A DNA stretch of 63,966 nucleotides. It comes from Saccharothrix sp. NRRL B-16348 (lineage in GTDB: Bacteria > Actinomycetota > Actinomycetes > Mycobacteriales > Pseudonocardiaceae). The notes under the pieces are model-generated. The model was not told where the DNA came from and did no database searches. It saw nothing but the letters and a program-made list of their open reading frames with translations. Every line of letters starts with the position of its first letter. Position 1 is the stretch's first letter. The stretch lies in NCBI RefSeq assembly GCF_001280085.1, contig NZ_LGED01000216.1, positions 1-63,966 of the forward strand. The letters run 5' to 3'. Position numbers and translations under genes: made by a program. Below, piece by piece: positions 35,257 to 45,545 of this stretch.

Positions 35257-37350
35257 GTGGATGAACGGGTGGACCCCCCGAACCCGAACGTGATCTCGGG
35301 CGACGTAGGTGGATCGGCGGTGCAGACGGGCACCGTCCACGGTGGCGTGCACGTCCACCAGCAGCACCGGTTCGTACGCCCGGTTCCCAGGCAGCTCCCA
35401 CCGGACACCTCGCGGTTCACCGGCCGCGAGGACGAGCTGAGCCGGCTGGACGCCCGCGCCGGCACGCCCACCCTGATCACCGGCACGGCGGGCGTCGGCA
35501 AGACCGCCCTGGCGGTCCGCTGGGCGCACCGGTGCCGCGACCGGTTCCCGGACGGGCAGCTCTACGTGGACATGCGCGGCTACTCGCCGCGCGGTCCGGT
35601 CGACGCCGGCCAGGCGCTGGAGGGCTTCCTGCACGCGCTGGACGTCGACCCCGAACTCGTGCCCGTCGACACGGGGGACAAGGCCGCGCTGTACCGGTCG
35701 GTGACCGACGGCCGCCGGCTGCTGGTGCTGGTCGACAACGTCTCCGACGCCGACCAGGCCCGCCCGCTGCTCGCCGCGTCCGACACCGTCACCGTGCTCG
35801 TGACCAGCCGCAACCGGTTGCCGGGGCTGGTGTCGCGCGACGGCGTCGGGCGGCTCGGCCTGGACGTGCTGCCACCGGACGAGGCGGTCAGCCTGCTGCG
35901 GGCCACCGCGGGCGTGGACCGCGTCGACGCCGACCCGGCCGCCGCCGCCCGCCTGGCCGACCAGTGCGCCCGCCTGCCGCTGGCGCTGCGGGTCGCCGCC
36001 GAGCGCTGCGCCGACACGCCGTTCACCACGTTGGCCGACCTGACCGCCGACCTCGCCGCCGAACAGGACCGCCTCGACCTGCTGTCGTCCGACACCGACC
36101 CGACCGCCGCGGTGCGCGCGGTGCTGTCCTGGTCGTACCGGGCGCTGCCGGCCGACGCCGCCGCCGCGTTCCGCGCGTTCGGCCTGCACACGACGTCGGA
36201 AGCGTCGCTGGACGCGGTGGCCGTGCTGCTGGACGTGCCGCCCGCGAGCGCCCGCCGCGTGGTCGACTGCCTGGTCTCGGCGCACCTGGTCGAGCCGACC
36301 GCCCGCGACCGCTACCGCCTGCACGACCTGCTGCGCGCCTACGCGGTGGAACGCGCCAGGGCCGAGGTCTCCCCGGACGACTGCGCAGCCGCGATCCGCC
36401 GGGTGCTCGCGTGGTACCTGCACACCGCCGACGCCGCCGACCGGGTCCTGCTGCCGCTGTACCAGCGCACCCCGTTGCCCGCTGAGAGCGTGCCGCTGGA
36501 GTTCGCCGATCGGGTCGCCGCGATGCGGTGGTGCGAGACCGAGCGGGTCAACCTGGTCAGCGCCGTCCGGTCGGCCGCCGACAGCGGACACCACGACATC
36601 GCGCGTTGGTTTCCGCCCGCGCTGTGGAGCTTCTTCGACCTGCGCAAGCATTGGGCCGACTGGATGGCCGTGTTCGGGATCGGCCTCACCAGCGCGCGCG
36701 TGATCGGAGACCGGGACGCCGAGGCGTACATCCTGGGCAGCCTCGGCGTCGCACTGCACGACACCGGCCAGTATGACCGGGCGATCGACCACTACCAGGA
36801 GGCGTTGGCGATCAGCGAGGAGATCGGGAACGACCGGCTGCTGGGCGGCACGCTGGCGAGCCTGTCCCACGTCTACCGCCGCCTCTCGAGGTTCGACGAG
36901 GCCCTCGACTGCCTGCACCGCTCGCTGACCATCCGCCAGTCCACCCGGGACCGTCGCGGCGAGGCGATCACCCTCAACCGGCTCGGCGCGGTCTACCGGG
37001 ACCTGGGGCGGTTGGACGAGTCGCTCGACCACCTGCACCGCTCGCTCGACCTTCGCCGGGGCATCGGCGACCGGCACGGTGAGGGGTTCGCCCACCACAG
37101 CCTGGCGGCGACCTACTCGACCCTGGGGCGGATCGACACGGCGATGGAGCACTACCGGCACTCCGTCGAGGCCCATCGCGAGGTCGGCAACCTCTTCGGC
37201 GAGGCGCAGGGGCTGGACTGCCTCGCCAAGCTGCTGCGCCTGACCGGTGACGAACCCGGCGCGCGGGCGGCCTGGGAGCAGTCGTTGGCGATCTACGACA
37301 GTTTCGGCAGCGCGGAGGCCGACCAGGTCAGGGCGCGACTCGCCGGTTGA
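35257..37350 (+). CDS. NB-ARC/TPR STAND protein with N-terminal RHIM/amyloid-like motif
   Basis: 697 aa. Residues 11-34 ([22 protein letters not shown]) form a Gly-rich motif with the V-Q-x-G core of RHIM-type amyloid signalling sequences found at the ends of bacterial NLR-like proteins. The NB-ARC ATPase follows: Walker A GTAGVGKT at 76-83, Walker [10 protein letters not shown] near 154-162, sensor [11 protein letters not shown] near 180-190, GLPLAL-like LPLALRV, and [10 protein letters not shown] (MHD-like). Residues about 490-690 are TPRs of the type [24 protein letters not shown]. No HTH or SARP domain. GTG start with GGGAG upstream and TACGGT at 35230-35235. Its 3' end overlaps the P-type ATPase gene antisense by 23 bases. 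Confidence 0.85.
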   Translation: MDERVDPPNPNVISGDVGGSAVQTGTVHGGVHVHQQHRFVRPVPRQLPPDTSRFTGREDELSRLDARAGTPTLITGTAGVGKTALAVRWAHRCRDRFPDGQLYVDMRGYSPRGPVDAGQALEGFLHALDVDPELVPVDTGDKAALYRSVTDGRRLLVLVDNVSDADQARPLLAASDTVTVLVTSRNRLPGLVSRDGVGRLGLDVLPPDEAVSLLRATAGVDRVDADPAAAARLADQCARLPLALRVAAERCADTPFTTLADLTADLAAEQDRLDLLSSDTDPTAAVRAVLSWSYRALPADAAAAFRAFGLHTTSEASLDAVAVLLDVPPASARRVVDCLVSAHLVEPTARDRYRLHDLLRAYAVERARAEVSPDDCAAAIRRVLAWYLHTADAADRVLLPLYQRTPLPAESVPLEFADRVAAMRWCETERVNLVSAVRSAADSGHHDIARWFPPALWSFFDLRKHWADWMAVFGIGLTSARVIGDRDAEAYILGSLGVALHDTGQYDRAIDHYQEALAISEEIGNDRLLGGTLASLSHVYRRLSRFDEALDCLHRSLTIRQSTRDRRGEAITLNRLGAVYRDLGRLDESLDHLHRSLDLRRGIGDRHGEGFAHHSLAATYSTLGRIDTAMEHYRHSVEAHREVGNLFGEAQGLDCLAKLLRLTGDEPGARAAWEQSLAIYDSFGSAEADQVRARLAG

Positions 37351-39676
37351 TCAAGCCCCGGCCCACGACCTCCACCAGACCCGCAGCCACCGCACCCACG
37401 GCCAGCCCTACCAGCACCCGCTGCGGCGTCACGGCCAGCAGGAACACGTCCGCCGCGAGCACCGGCACGGCCAGGATCACCGCCGCCGACGCCGTCAGAC
37501 CCGCCAGCAGCGCGACCTTCCACCCCGTCAACGGCCGCGCGAGCAGCGACAACGTCCACAACGACGCCACCAGCACCACGACCGTCGCCACCGTCTGACC
37601 GGCGGCCCGCCCACCGCCCGGGTCGAGCGAGCGGATCGCCAGGTCGCCGCCGAACGCGGCCAGCCCGATCACCACACCGGTCGGCACGGCCAGCCGCAGC
37701 ACGCGCCCCAGGAAACCCGGCACGTAACGACGTCGGTTCGGGCCCAGGGCCAGCACGAAACCCGGGATGCCGATCGTCAGCGTCGAGATCATGGTCAGCT
37801 GGATCGGCGCCAACGGGTAGGCGATCCCGCTCGCCAGCACGACCAGCGCCAGCACCAGCGAGTACACGTTCTTCACCAGGAACAGGTTCGCCGCGCGCTC
37901 GATGTTGGCGATCACCCGCCGACCCTCCGCGACGACGTCCGGCAGGTGCGCGAACCGGCTGTCCAGCAGCACGAGCTGCGCCACCGCCCTGGTCGCGGCG
38001 GCGCCGTTGCCCATCGCCACGCCGATGTCGGCGTCCTTCAACGCCATCGCGTCGTTCACGCCGTCACCGGTCATCGCCACCACGTGCCCGCGCCGTTGCA
38101 GCGCGCGCACCATGGCCCGCTTCTGCTGCGGCGTGACCCTCCCGTACACGGCGGACGTCTCCAGCACGTCGGCGAGCGCGTCCGGGTCGTCGGGCAACGT
38201 GCGCGCGTCCACCGCCTCGGCCGCGGTCGAGATGCCGGGCACGCCGACCGACACCGCGACCGCGCCGACCGTGCGCGGGTTGTCGCCGGAGATCACCCGC
38301 AGCGTGACGCCCTCCTCGGCGAAGTACCGCACGGTGTCGGCGGCGTCGTCGCGGACGCGTTCGGCGAGCACGACGAGAGCGCGTCCGTCGAGGTCGGCGG
38401 GCAGCGCCGTGCCCCGAGCGGGGGAGCGGGCCGAGGCGAGGACCAGCACGCGTCTGCCCCGCGCGGCGATGTCGGCGGCACGTCCGGCCAGCGGGTCTCC
38501 GGGCGGGAGCACCATCTCCGGCGCGCCGAGCACCCACGTGCCGTGCCCGTCGGTGTCCACAGAGGACCACTTGCGGGCCGACGAGAACGGCACGCCGCCG
38601 GTGCGCCGCCAGGTGGTGGAGGCGAACTCACCGGCCAGCGCGGCGGAGGTGGCGTTCGCGTCGGGCGCGGTCGCCAGCAGCGCCAGCGCTGCCCGGACGT
38701 CGTCCCGCGGACCGTCCGCGATCAGCTCGTCGAAGACGATGTCGCCGTGCGTGAGCGTGCCCGTCTTGTCCAGGCAGACGACGTCGACCCGGGCCAGCAC
38801 CTCCACCGCGGGCAGCTCCTGCACCAGCGTCCGCTTCCGCGCCAGGGCCACCGCGGCGACCATGAACGCCAGGCTGGTGAGCAGCACCAGCCCTTCGGGG
38901 ACCATGCCGACCAGCGCCGCGACCGCACCGGTCATCGCCTCCTGCCAGTCGTCGGTGTCGGGGCTGCGGAGCTGGCTCCAGAGCAGCAGCGGGCCGACTG
39001 CCAGCATCATCAGCGAGATCCACCGCAGCAGCTTGTTCGTGCCCGCGACCAGCTCGGACCGGACCACGGTGAACCGGCGCGCGTCCTCGGTGAGCCGGGT
39101 CGCGTAGGCGTCCGCGCCGACCGCCGTGGCCTGGAACCGCCCGGATCCCGCCACCACGGCGGACCCGGACCGCACGTCGTCGCCGACGGCCTTGGGCACC
39201 GGGTCGGACTCGCCCGTCAGCAGCGACTCGTCCACCTCCAGGCCGTCGGCCGCGGTGACCACGCCGTCCGCCACGACCTGGTCACCGGTGCGGAGGTCGA
39301 TCAGGTCGTCGGTGACCACTTCCTCGATCGCGATCTCGGACGTCACACCGTCGCGCGTCACCCGGGCGTGTGGCGCGTTGAGCACGGCGAGCCGGTCGAG
39401 GGTGCGCTTGGCCCGCAGCTCCTGGATCACGCCGATCGCCGTGTTGGCCACCACGACCAGGCCGAACAGGCCGTTCTGCCACCGGCCGGTGGCCAGGATG
39501 ACCAGGAACAACGCGGTCAGCAGCCCGTTGAACGGCGTGATGACGTTCGCCCGGACGATCTGCCCGGCGCCGCGGCTCGTGCGGGACCGGACGGCGCTGG
39601 TCCGCCCGTCCGCGACCCGCTCCGCGACCTCCGCCGAGGTCAACCCCGCCTGCCGCACGTCGGCGACCCCGGACAT
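37328..39676 (-). CDS. P-type cation-transporting ATPase, CtpE-like
   Basis: 782 aa membrane pump from ATG 39676 (GGGAGG five bases upstream). All P-type motifs are present: [11 protein letters not shown] (actuator), [15 protein letters not shown] in M4, phosphorylated Asp in [17 protein letters not shown] nucleotide domain, [16 protein letters not shown] hinge. Eight or so helices, with the C-terminal set [15 protein letters not shown] onward. The PEGL helix and length match the mycobacterial CtpE group, which takes up calcium; this assignment is by resemblance. No metal-binding N-terminal domain. Divergent from the phosphoketolase operon with about 120 bp between. Confidence 0.85.
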   Translation of the reverse strand: MSGVADVRQAGLTSAEVAERVADGRTSAVRSRTSRGAGQIVRANVITPFNGLLTALFLVILATGRWQNGLFGLVVVANTAIGVIQELRAKRTLDRLAVLNAPHARVTRDGVTSEIAIEEVVTDDLIDLRTGDQVVADGVVTAADGLEVDESLLTGESDPVPKAVGDDVRSGSAVVAGSGRFQATAVGADAYATRLTEDARRFTVVRSELVAGTNKLLRWISLMMLAVGPLLLWSQLRSPDTDDWQEAMTGAVAALVGMVPEGLVLLTSLAFMVAAVALARKRTLVQELPAVEVLARVDVVCLDKTGTLTHGDIVFDELIADGPRDDVRAALALLATAPDANATSAALAGEFASTTWRRTGGVPFSSARKWSSVDTDGHGTWVLGAPEMVLPPGDPLAGRAADIAARGRRVLVLASARSPARGTALPADLDGRALVVLAERVRDDAADTVRYFAEEGVTLRVISGDNPRTVGAVAVSVGVPGISTAAEAVDARTLPDDPDALADVLETSAVYGRVTPQQKRAMVRALQRRGHVVAMTGDGVNDAMALKDADIGVAMGNGAAATRAVAQLVLLDSRFAHLPDVVAEGRRVIANIERAANLFLVKNVYSLVLALVVLASGIAYPLAPIQLTMISTLTIGIPGFVLALGPNRRRYVPGFLGRVLRLAVPTGVVIGLAAFGGDLAIRSLDPGGGRAAGQTVATVVVLVASLWTLSLLARPLTGWKVALLAGLTASAAVILAVPVLAADVFLLAVTPQRVLVGLAVGAVAAGLVEVVGRGLINRRVAP

Positions 39677-39786
39677 CCCGACCTCCCCTCCCGACCACCG
39701 CATCCTCACCCGCCCACCCGCATCCCGCAGCCCTCCACACCCGTCCGGGCAAGGACGTTCGAGTTTCGGACCCCCGTGATCAGAGC

Positions 39787-39792
39787 TAGCGT
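39787..39792 (+). promoter_or_regulatory. -10 box of leaderless phosphoketolase transcript
   Basis: TAGCGT seven bases before the ATG at 39800. The same box-to-start spacing is seen before the genes at 20437 (minus, TAGCGT), 52134 and 55902 (TATCGT) and 62601 (TAGGCT). No clear -35 box. Confidence 0.55.
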
Positions 39793-39799
39793 CGGGACC

Positions 39800-42133
39800 A
39801 TGCCGTCGACCGAGCACACCGCGGACGACCTGGACCTGCTGGACGCCTACTGGCGCGCGGCGAACTACCTGTCCGTCGGGCAGATCTACCTGCTCGACAA
39901 CCCCCTCCTGCGTGAGCCGCTGCGCCCCGAGCACGTCAAGCCGCGGCTGCTCGGCCACTGGGGCACGACACCCGGCCTCAACCTCCTCTACGCGCACATG
40001 AACCGCGCGATCCGGCAACGCGACCTGAACGCCCTCTACGTCACCGGTCCCGGCCACGGCGGGCCCGGCCTCGTCGCCAACGCCTACCTGGAAGGCACCT
40101 ACAGCGAGGTCTACTCGGGCATCGGGGAGGACGTGGCCGGTCTGCGGGCGCTGTTCCGCCAGTTCTCCTTCCCCGGCGGCATCCCGAGCCACGTCGCGCC
40201 GGAGACCCCCGGCTCGATCCACGAGGGCGGCGAACTGGGCTACGCCCTCCTGCACGCGTACGGGGCGGTGTTCGACAACCCCGACCTCCTGGCGCTGTGC
40301 GTGGTGGGCGACGGCGAGGCGGAGACCGGGCCGCTGGCCGCCAGTTGGCACTCGAACAAGTTCCTCGACCCCGCCCGGGACGGCGTCGTGCTGCCGGTGC
40401 TGCACCTCAACGGCTACAAGATCGCCAACCCGACGGTGCTGGCGCGCATCCCGGACGACGAGCTGGCCTCGTTGCTGCGCGGCTACGGCCACACGCCGCA
40501 CTTCGTCGTCGGCGACGAGCCCAAGGCCGTGCACGAACAGCTCGCGTCCACATTGGACACGGTGCTGGACGACATCGCCGAGATGAAGGGGTCCAGGCAG
40601 CGCCCGCCGTGGCCGATGATCGTGCTGCGCACCCCGAAGGGCTGGACCGGCCCGCGCGAGGTGGACGGGAAGCAGGTCGAGGGCACGTTCCACGCCCACC
40701 AGGTCCCGCTCGCCGCCACCCGCACCGACGCCGGGCACCGCGCGCAGCTGGAGGAGTGGCTGCGCGGCTACCGGCCCGAGGAGCTGTTCGACGACGACGG
40801 CAGGCTCGTGCCCGAGCTGCGCGCCCTCGCGCCCACCGGCGACCGGCGGATGAGCGCCAACCCGCACACCAACGGCGGCCGGTTGCTGCGGGACCTGCGG
40901 ATGCCCGACTTCCGCGACCACGCGGTCACCGTCGAACGGCCCGCCGCCGAGAGCAGCGAGGCCACGAAGGTGCTCGGCGCGTTCCTGCGCGACGTGGTGC
41001 GCCGCAACCCGGACAACTTCCTCGTCCTGGGCCCGGACGAGGTGGCGTCCAACCGGCTGTCGGAGCTGTTCGACGTGACGGGCCGCAAGTGGGGCGCCGA
41101 CACCGTGCCCGGCGACGACCACCTCGCGCCGGACGGCCGGGTGCTGGAGGTGCTGTCGGAGCACCTGTGCCAGGGCTGGCTGGAGGGCTACCTGCTCACC
41201 GGCAGGCACGGCCTGTTCACCAGCTACGAGGCGTTCATCCACATCGTCGACTCGATGCTCAACCAGCACGCCAAGTGGCTCAAGACGACGCGGACGATCC
41301 CGTGGCGCGCCCCGCTGGCGTCGTTGAACTACCTGCTGTCGTCGCACGTCTGGCGGCAGGACCACAACGGGTTCAGCCACCAGGACCCCGGCTTCCTCGA
41401 CCACGTGGTGAACAAGAAGGCCGAGATCGTCCGCGTCTACCTGCCGCCGGACACGAACACGCTGCTGTCGGTGGCGGACCACTGCCTGCGCAGCAGGCAC
41501 TACGTGAACGTGATCGTGGCGGGCAAGCAACCGGCGCTGACGTACCTGGACATGCCCGCCGCGGTCGCGCACTGCACGCGCGGCCTGGGCATCTGGGACT
41601 GGGCGGGCACCACCGAGGGCGAGCCGGACGTGGTGCTGGCGTGCGCGGGCGACATCCCGACGCTGGAGACGCTGGCCGCCGCGAAGCTGCTGCGCGAGCA
41701 CCTGCCCGACCTGAAGGTGCGCGTGGTCAACGTGGTGGACCTCATGCGGCTGCAACCGGACACCGAGCACCCGCACGGCCTGCCGGACCGCGACTTCGAC
41801 GCGTTGTTCACCGAGGACAAGCCGGTGATCTTCGCGTTCCACGGCTACCCGTGGCTGATCCACCGCCTCACCTACCGCCGCACGAACCACGCCGACCTGC
41901 ACGTGCGCGGCTACAAGGAGGAAGGCACCACGACGACGCCGTTCGACATGGTGATGCTCAACGACCTCGACCGCTTCCACCTGGTCATGGACGTGATCGA
42001 CCGGGTGCCGTCGCTGGGCGGCGCGGCGGCGTCGTTGCGGCAGCGCATGGCGGACGCCCGGCTCGCCGCCCGCCAGTACACCCGCGAGCACGGCGAGGAC
42101 GACCCGGCGATCGCCGGCTGGACGTGGGGCTGA
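39800..42133 (+). CDS. xfp: Xylulose-5-phosphate/fructose-6-phosphate phosphoketolase
   Basis: 777 aa thiamine-diphosphate enzyme cleaving xylulose-5-P or fructose-6-P with phosphate to acetyl phosphate plus an aldose phosphate. Full length for the family. Signatures: [63 protein letters not shown] (ThDP motif), [19 protein letters not shown]-like [13 protein letters not shown], and [12 protein letters not shown]. Two bases separate its stop from the acetate kinase start, so both steps to acetate plus ATP are in one operon. Confidence 0.96.
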   Translation: MPSTEHTADDLDLLDAYWRAANYLSVGQIYLLDNPLLREPLRPEHVKPRLLGHWGTTPGLNLLYAHMNRAIRQRDLNALYVTGPGHGGPGLVANAYLEGTYSEVYSGIGEDVAGLRALFRQFSFPGGIPSHVAPETPGSIHEGGELGYALLHAYGAVFDNPDLLALCVVGDGEAETGPLAASWHSNKFLDPARDGVVLPVLHLNGYKIANPTVLARIPDDELASLLRGYGHTPHFVVGDEPKAVHEQLASTLDTVLDDIAEMKGSRQRPPWPMIVLRTPKGWTGPREVDGKQVEGTFHAHQVPLAATRTDAGHRAQLEEWLRGYRPEELFDDDGRLVPELRALAPTGDRRMSANPHTNGGRLLRDLRMPDFRDHAVTVERPAAESSEATKVLGAFLRDVVRRNPDNFLVLGPDEVASNRLSELFDVTGRKWGADTVPGDDHLAPDGRVLEVLSEHLCQGWLEGYLLTGRHGLFTSYEAFIHIVDSMLNQHAKWLKTTRTIPWRAPLASLNYLLSSHVWRQDHNGFSHQDPGFLDHVVNKKAEIVRVYLPPDTNTLLSVADHCLRSRHYVNVIVAGKQPALTYLDMPAAVAHCTRGLGIWDWAGTTEGEPDVVLACAGDIPTLETLAAAKLLREHLPDLKVRVVNVVDLMRLQPDTEHPHGLPDRDFDALFTEDKPVIFAFHGYPWLIHRLTYRRTNHADLHVRGYKEEGTTTTPFDMVMLNDLDRFHLVMDVIDRVPSLGGAAASLRQRMADARLAARQYTREHGEDDPAIAGWTWG

Positions 42134-42134
42134 C

Positions 42135-43214
42135 GTGCGGGTCCTGGTGGTCAACGCGGGCTCGTCCAGCCTGAAGCTGCGGCTGCTGTCGGCCGACGAC
42201 GAGGTGGAGCGCACCGCCGACGTCGAGCCGGACCCGGCGCGGCTCGAGGACGTGCTGGAGGACTGGCCGACGCCGGACGCCGTCGGGCACCGCGTGGTGC
42301 ACGGCGGCACGAGGTTCACCGATCCCGTCGTGCTCGACGACCTGGTGCGGCAGGCGCTGGTCGACCTGACCTCGCTCGCGCCGCTGCACCAGCCGAAGTC
42401 GTTGGCGGGCCTGGACTCGGTGCACCGGCTGCTGCCGCAGGTGCCGGCGGTCGCGTGCTTCGACACCGCGTTCCACACCACGATCCCCGCGGCGGCGGCC
42501 ACGTACGCCGTGCCCCGGGAGTGGCGTGACCGGTACGCGATCCGCCGCTACGGCTTCCACGGCCTGTCCCACGCCCACTGCGCGCGCCGGGTGGCCGAAC
42601 TCGTGTCGCCGGGCCTGCGGCTGGTCACCTGCCACCTGGGCGCGGGCGCGTCCCTGGCGGCCGTCGCGGACGGCCGCAGCGTCGACACCACCATGGGCTT
42701 CACCCCGTTGGAGGGCTTGGTGATGGCGACCAGGTCGGGCACGGTCGACCCCGGTCTGGTGCTGTGGCTGGAGGAGCACGAGGAGTTGACCCCGCACGAG
42801 GTCGCGACCGCGTTGGAGGAGGAGTCCGGTCTCACCGCGCTGGCCGGCACCGGCGACCTGCGCGAGATCGACGCGGCGGCGGCCCGCGGCGACCCGGACG
42901 CCGTGCTGGCGCTGGACGTCTACACGCACCGGCTGGTCGGCGGCGTCGCCGCGATGGCCGCCGCGCTGGGCGGTCTGGACGTCCTCGCGTTCACCGGCGG
43001 TGTCGGCGAGAAGTCGGCCACGGTGCGCCGCCGTGCCGCCGAGCGGTTGGGCTTCCTCGGCGTCACGATCGACCCGGAGCGCAACGAGCACGTCGACGGC
43101 GACACCGACATCACCGGGCCGGCCGCGCGAGCCCGGACCCTCGTGGTCACCGCGCGCGAAGACCTGGAGATCGCGCACGGCACCCGCACCGCCCTGCGCG
43201 ACCGGCCGCAATAA
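42135..43214 (+). CDS. ackA: Acetate kinase
   Basis: 359 aa ASKHA-fold kinase making ATP from acetyl phosphate and ADP. VLVVNAGSSSLKLRLL, GHRVVHGG, ACFDTAFHTTIP, YGFHGLSHAH, TCHLGAGASLAAVADGRSVDTTMGFTPLEGL and FTGGVGEKS are all family signatures. It is shorter than typical AckA (about 400 aa) because of a reduced N-terminal loop after residue 20, but all active-site blocks are there. GTG start directly after the phosphoketolase stop. Confidence 0.95.
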   Translation: MRVLVVNAGSSSLKLRLLSADDEVERTADVEPDPARLEDVLEDWPTPDAVGHRVVHGGTRFTDPVVLDDLVRQALVDLTSLAPLHQPKSLAGLDSVHRLLPQVPAVACFDTAFHTTIPAAAATYAVPREWRDRYAIRRYGFHGLSHAHCARRVAELVSPGLRLVTCHLGAGASLAAVADGRSVDTTMGFTPLEGLVMATRSGTVDPGLVLWLEEHEELTPHEVATALEEESGLTALAGTGDLREIDAAAARGDPDAVLALDVYTHRLVGGVAAMAAALGGLDVLAFTGGVGEKSATVRRRAAERLGFLGVTIDPERNEHVDGDTDITGPAARARTLVVTAREDLEIAHGTRTALRDRPQ

Positions 43215-43261
43215 TGGGGTTTCCCGGCAGCGGGGAATATCCATTGTCCTTGATCGGCGTA

Positions 43262-43291
43262 TTGACACACCCGGTCGGAACGGCATTACTT
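43262..43291 (+). promoter_or_regulatory. Putative promoter of the anchored solute-binding protein gene
   Basis: TTGACA at 43262-43267 followed after 18 bases by TTACTT at 43286-43291. It lies 31 bases before the start codon in an A/T-richer stretch. One of the few consensus-like -35 boxes in the window. Confidence 0.45.
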
Positions 43292-43321
43292 GGCTCAATC
43301 GCGTAATGCGAAGGGGTGGGG

Positions 43322-44863
43322 ATGTCGGAGCCTGGGGGACATTGGAGTCCTCGTTATCGTCTCGTGCTGATCACGATCATGCTGCTCGTCGTCCTCGCCG
43401 TAACGACGGTGAGCACGCTGTTGGTCGCGGACGTGGACGAACCGTGGACCGCCGGTTCCGTCGCACGGGCGGTGCTCGTCGCCGTGCTGGCGCTGTTCTC
43501 CGGGATCTGCGTCAACTTCCTGCCGGCGGCGGTCCTGCGGGTGTGGCGCCAGCAGGGCGTGACCGACCTGCCGCTGCGCGCGGTGATCGGCAAGGTCGTC
43601 GAAGGGCTGAAGCGACCGCTGAAGCAGGCCGGGATCGTGCTGGTGGTCGCCGCCATCGTCGCGGTCGGCCTGGTCCTGCGACCGCCGGAGGTCGGCCTGG
43701 AGCCCGGTCGGCTGGTCATCATGACGGCGTTCAACGAGAGCGCGGACGACCCGCGGACGATCCTGATCAAGCAGTGGAACCAGACGCACCCGGAGAACCC
43801 GGTGCACATCGACTTCGCGTCCGGCGAGCCCGACCAGCAGAACGCGCGGATGGTCAACGACGCGAAACCCGGCGGCCCCGGTCTCGCCGACGTGTACGTG
43901 CTCGACGTGGTGTGGATGGCCCAATTCGCCGAATTCGGGTACATCCGCGAGTTCGAGCGGTCCGCGTCGGCCGAACTGGGTGATTTCCTGCCCAAGGTGC
44001 TCGGCACGTGCGCCTACCGCGAGAAGCTGTGGGGGCTGCCGCTCAACACGGACGCCGGGATGCTGTACTACCGGACCGACGTGGCCGGCGCGATCAGGCC
44101 GAAGACCTGGAAGGACTACTACGGGCCCCCGGCGGCGGCGGCAGCGGCGGCGGCTGTGCCGGGCGTCGAAGCGGCGAACGCGGCGCAGCTGGACGACGAG
44201 GAGATCCTCACCATCACCGCGTTGGAAGCCATGTGGGCCGAGGGCGGCGAGGCGTTCGGCAAGGACGGGCAGGTCGCGCTGAACGAGGACGGGACCGCGG
44301 TGGAGTTCGGTGCCGGCGACCTGGCGGGCATCCGGAACCTGGCCGCCGCGTACCACGACCCTGGGATCGTGCTCACCGGCGAAGCGCGGTCGACCACCGA
44401 CGACGACGCGGTCCGCACGTTCATCGACGGGCGCACCCTGTACATGCGCAACTGGCCCGTCGCCCGGGACCGGCTGATCGGCGAGGTCGAGTTCGAGGTC
44501 GCCGCGGCGCCGTCGCCGAGCGTGCTCGGCGGGCAGAACCTCGCGGTCTCGGCGTCGACGGACAAGCCTCGGGCCGCGCGGGCGTTGATCGAGTTCCTGA
44601 CCAGCCCGTCGAGCCAGCTGATCCTCTCGGAGATCGGCGGGTTCGCGCCGACCAGGCAGTCCGCGTACGACAACGCCAGGCGGGACGACATCCAGGAGCT
44701 GCGCACGGCCGTGGACGACGCACGCCTGCGCCCGATCACCCCGCACTACGTGGAGTTCAGCCGGGTGTTCCGCGAGGGCATCGCCGAAGCGCTCGACACC
44801 GGCCAGTCCGCCGAGCTGCCACCGGACCTGCGCTCGGCCCTGGCGAAGATCCTCAACCGGTGA
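43322..44863 (+). CDS. Membrane-anchored extracellular solute-binding protein (type II PBP)
   Basis: 513 aa from ATG 43322 (AAGGGGTGGG upstream). Three membrane helices come first (about 12-37, 46-72, 98-115), then a family 1-like sugar-type solute-binding domain: VIMTAFNESADDPRTILIKQWNQTHPENPV, ADVYVLDVVWMAQFAEFGYI, LWGLPLNTDAGMLYYRTDV, FIDGRTLYMRNWPVA, GGQNLAVSASTDKPRAAR, FAPTRQSAY. There is an Ala-rich tract (about residues 263-270). No signal peptide, lipobox, permease or ATPase gene is nearby. This suggests a sensor or regulator rather than an uptake protein. Confidence 0.8.
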   Translation: MSEPGGHWSPRYRLVLITIMLLVVLAVTTVSTLLVADVDEPWTAGSVARAVLVAVLALFSGICVNFLPAAVLRVWRQQGVTDLPLRAVIGKVVEGLKRPLKQAGIVLVVAAIVAVGLVLRPPEVGLEPGRLVIMTAFNESADDPRTILIKQWNQTHPENPVHIDFASGEPDQQNARMVNDAKPGGPGLADVYVLDVVWMAQFAEFGYIREFERSASAELGDFLPKVLGTCAYREKLWGLPLNTDAGMLYYRTDVAGAIRPKTWKDYYGPPAAAAAAAAVPGVEAANAAQLDDEEILTITALEAMWAEGGEAFGKDGQVALNEDGTAVEFGAGDLAGIRNLAAAYHDPGIVLTGEARSTTDDDAVRTFIDGRTLYMRNWPVARDRLIGEVEFEVAAAPSPSVLGGQNLAVSASTDKPRAARALIEFLTSPSSQLILSEIGGFAPTRQSAYDNARRDDIQELRTAVDDARLRPITPHYVEFSRVFREGIAEALDTGQSAELPPDLRSALAKILNR

Positions 44864-44869
44864 GCGCGC

Positions 44870-45529
44870 TCAGTCGCCGATCGGCTTCCCGTTGCCGAGG
44901 AACGGGTTGCGGCGGAACGAGAACCACGCGTACCAGAGCAGGACCAGGAACACGGCCGCGCCGCCGTACACCAGCACGCGCAGCTCGACCGACGGCGGCG
45001 ACACCAGGCTCAGCACGACCGACAGCGCAGTCGTGCCCAGGCCCGTGCCGCACAACAGGCCGGTGGCGAGGTGGTAGGCGGGGCGGGAGTGGAGGTTCAT
45101 CCGCCACTCGTTGCGGCCGCGCACCCAGCTCTCCCAGTGCAGCACGTCCGACGCGGGCAGCGCGGAGCCGGCCGGCACGTCGTGCGCGGGCCGCAGCAGC
45201 GCGTTCACCTTCCGCTCCAGCTCCCACAGGAACCACCGCGCCCGTCCCAGCCGCTGCACCTCGCCGAACCAGACGAACCACACGAACACCAGCAGCACCG
45301 GCGACAGGCCCAGGATCCCGGTCCGCACCGGCACGTTCGACCACGACGCCAGCAGACCCGAGTAGATCACCGCGATCGCGGCCAGCCCGTACGTCATCAC
45401 GGTCTGCTGCGTCGACACCGCCGCCACCAGCTCGGCGCGGATGGCGTTGTACTCGCCGAGCAGGAACGCGAGCCGTGCCTGCGCCTCCTCCACGAACGGC
45501 TCCGGACGGCGTGACTTCCGCAGACCCAC
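44870..45529 (-). CDS. Four-helix membrane protein of unknown function
   Basis: 219 aa. Predicted helices at about 47-67 (GLAAIAVIYSGLLASW), 70-92 (ILGLSPVLLVFVWFVWFG), 148-172 (GLLCGTGLGTTALSVVLSLV) and 177-202 (VLVYGGAAVFLVLLWYAWF). The N-terminal 45 residues and the central loop (about 95-145, WFLWELERKVNALLRP) are likely cytoplasmic. Not recognised as a named family. The GTG start is 16 bases after the NB-ARC/TPR stop with GGGGAG upstream, so the two form an operon. In this arrangement it could be the membrane effector of the STAND protein (inference). Confidence 0.7.
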   Translation of the reverse strand: MGLRKSRRPEPFVEEAQARLAFLLGEYNAIRAELVAAVSTQQTVMTYGLAAIAVIYSGLLASWSNVPVRTGILGLSPVLLVFVWFVWFGEVQRLGRARWFLWELERKVNALLRPAHDVPAGSALPASDVLHWESWVRGRNEWRMNLHSRPAYHLATGLLCGTGLGTTALSVVLSLVSPPSVELRVLVYGGAAVFLVLLWYAWFSFRRNPFLGNGKPIGD

Positions 45530-45545
45530 GATTGCTCCCCGGTGA

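Noticed and set aside
37247..39799. Apparent 850-codon extension upstream of phosphoketolase
   Set aside because: It is antisense to the P-type ATPase and has no family match; phosphoketolase begins at 39800 with the standard N-terminus.
39677..42502. Apparent N-terminal extension of the P-type ATPase to 1724 codons, antisense to phosphoketolase
   Set aside because: The extension mirrors phosphoketolase and acetate kinase codons. The ATPase has a good start with GGGAGG at 39676.
43221..43237. TTCCCG/CGGGGAA hairpin after acetate kinase
   Set aside because: Short stem with a bulge; possible but not supported enough.
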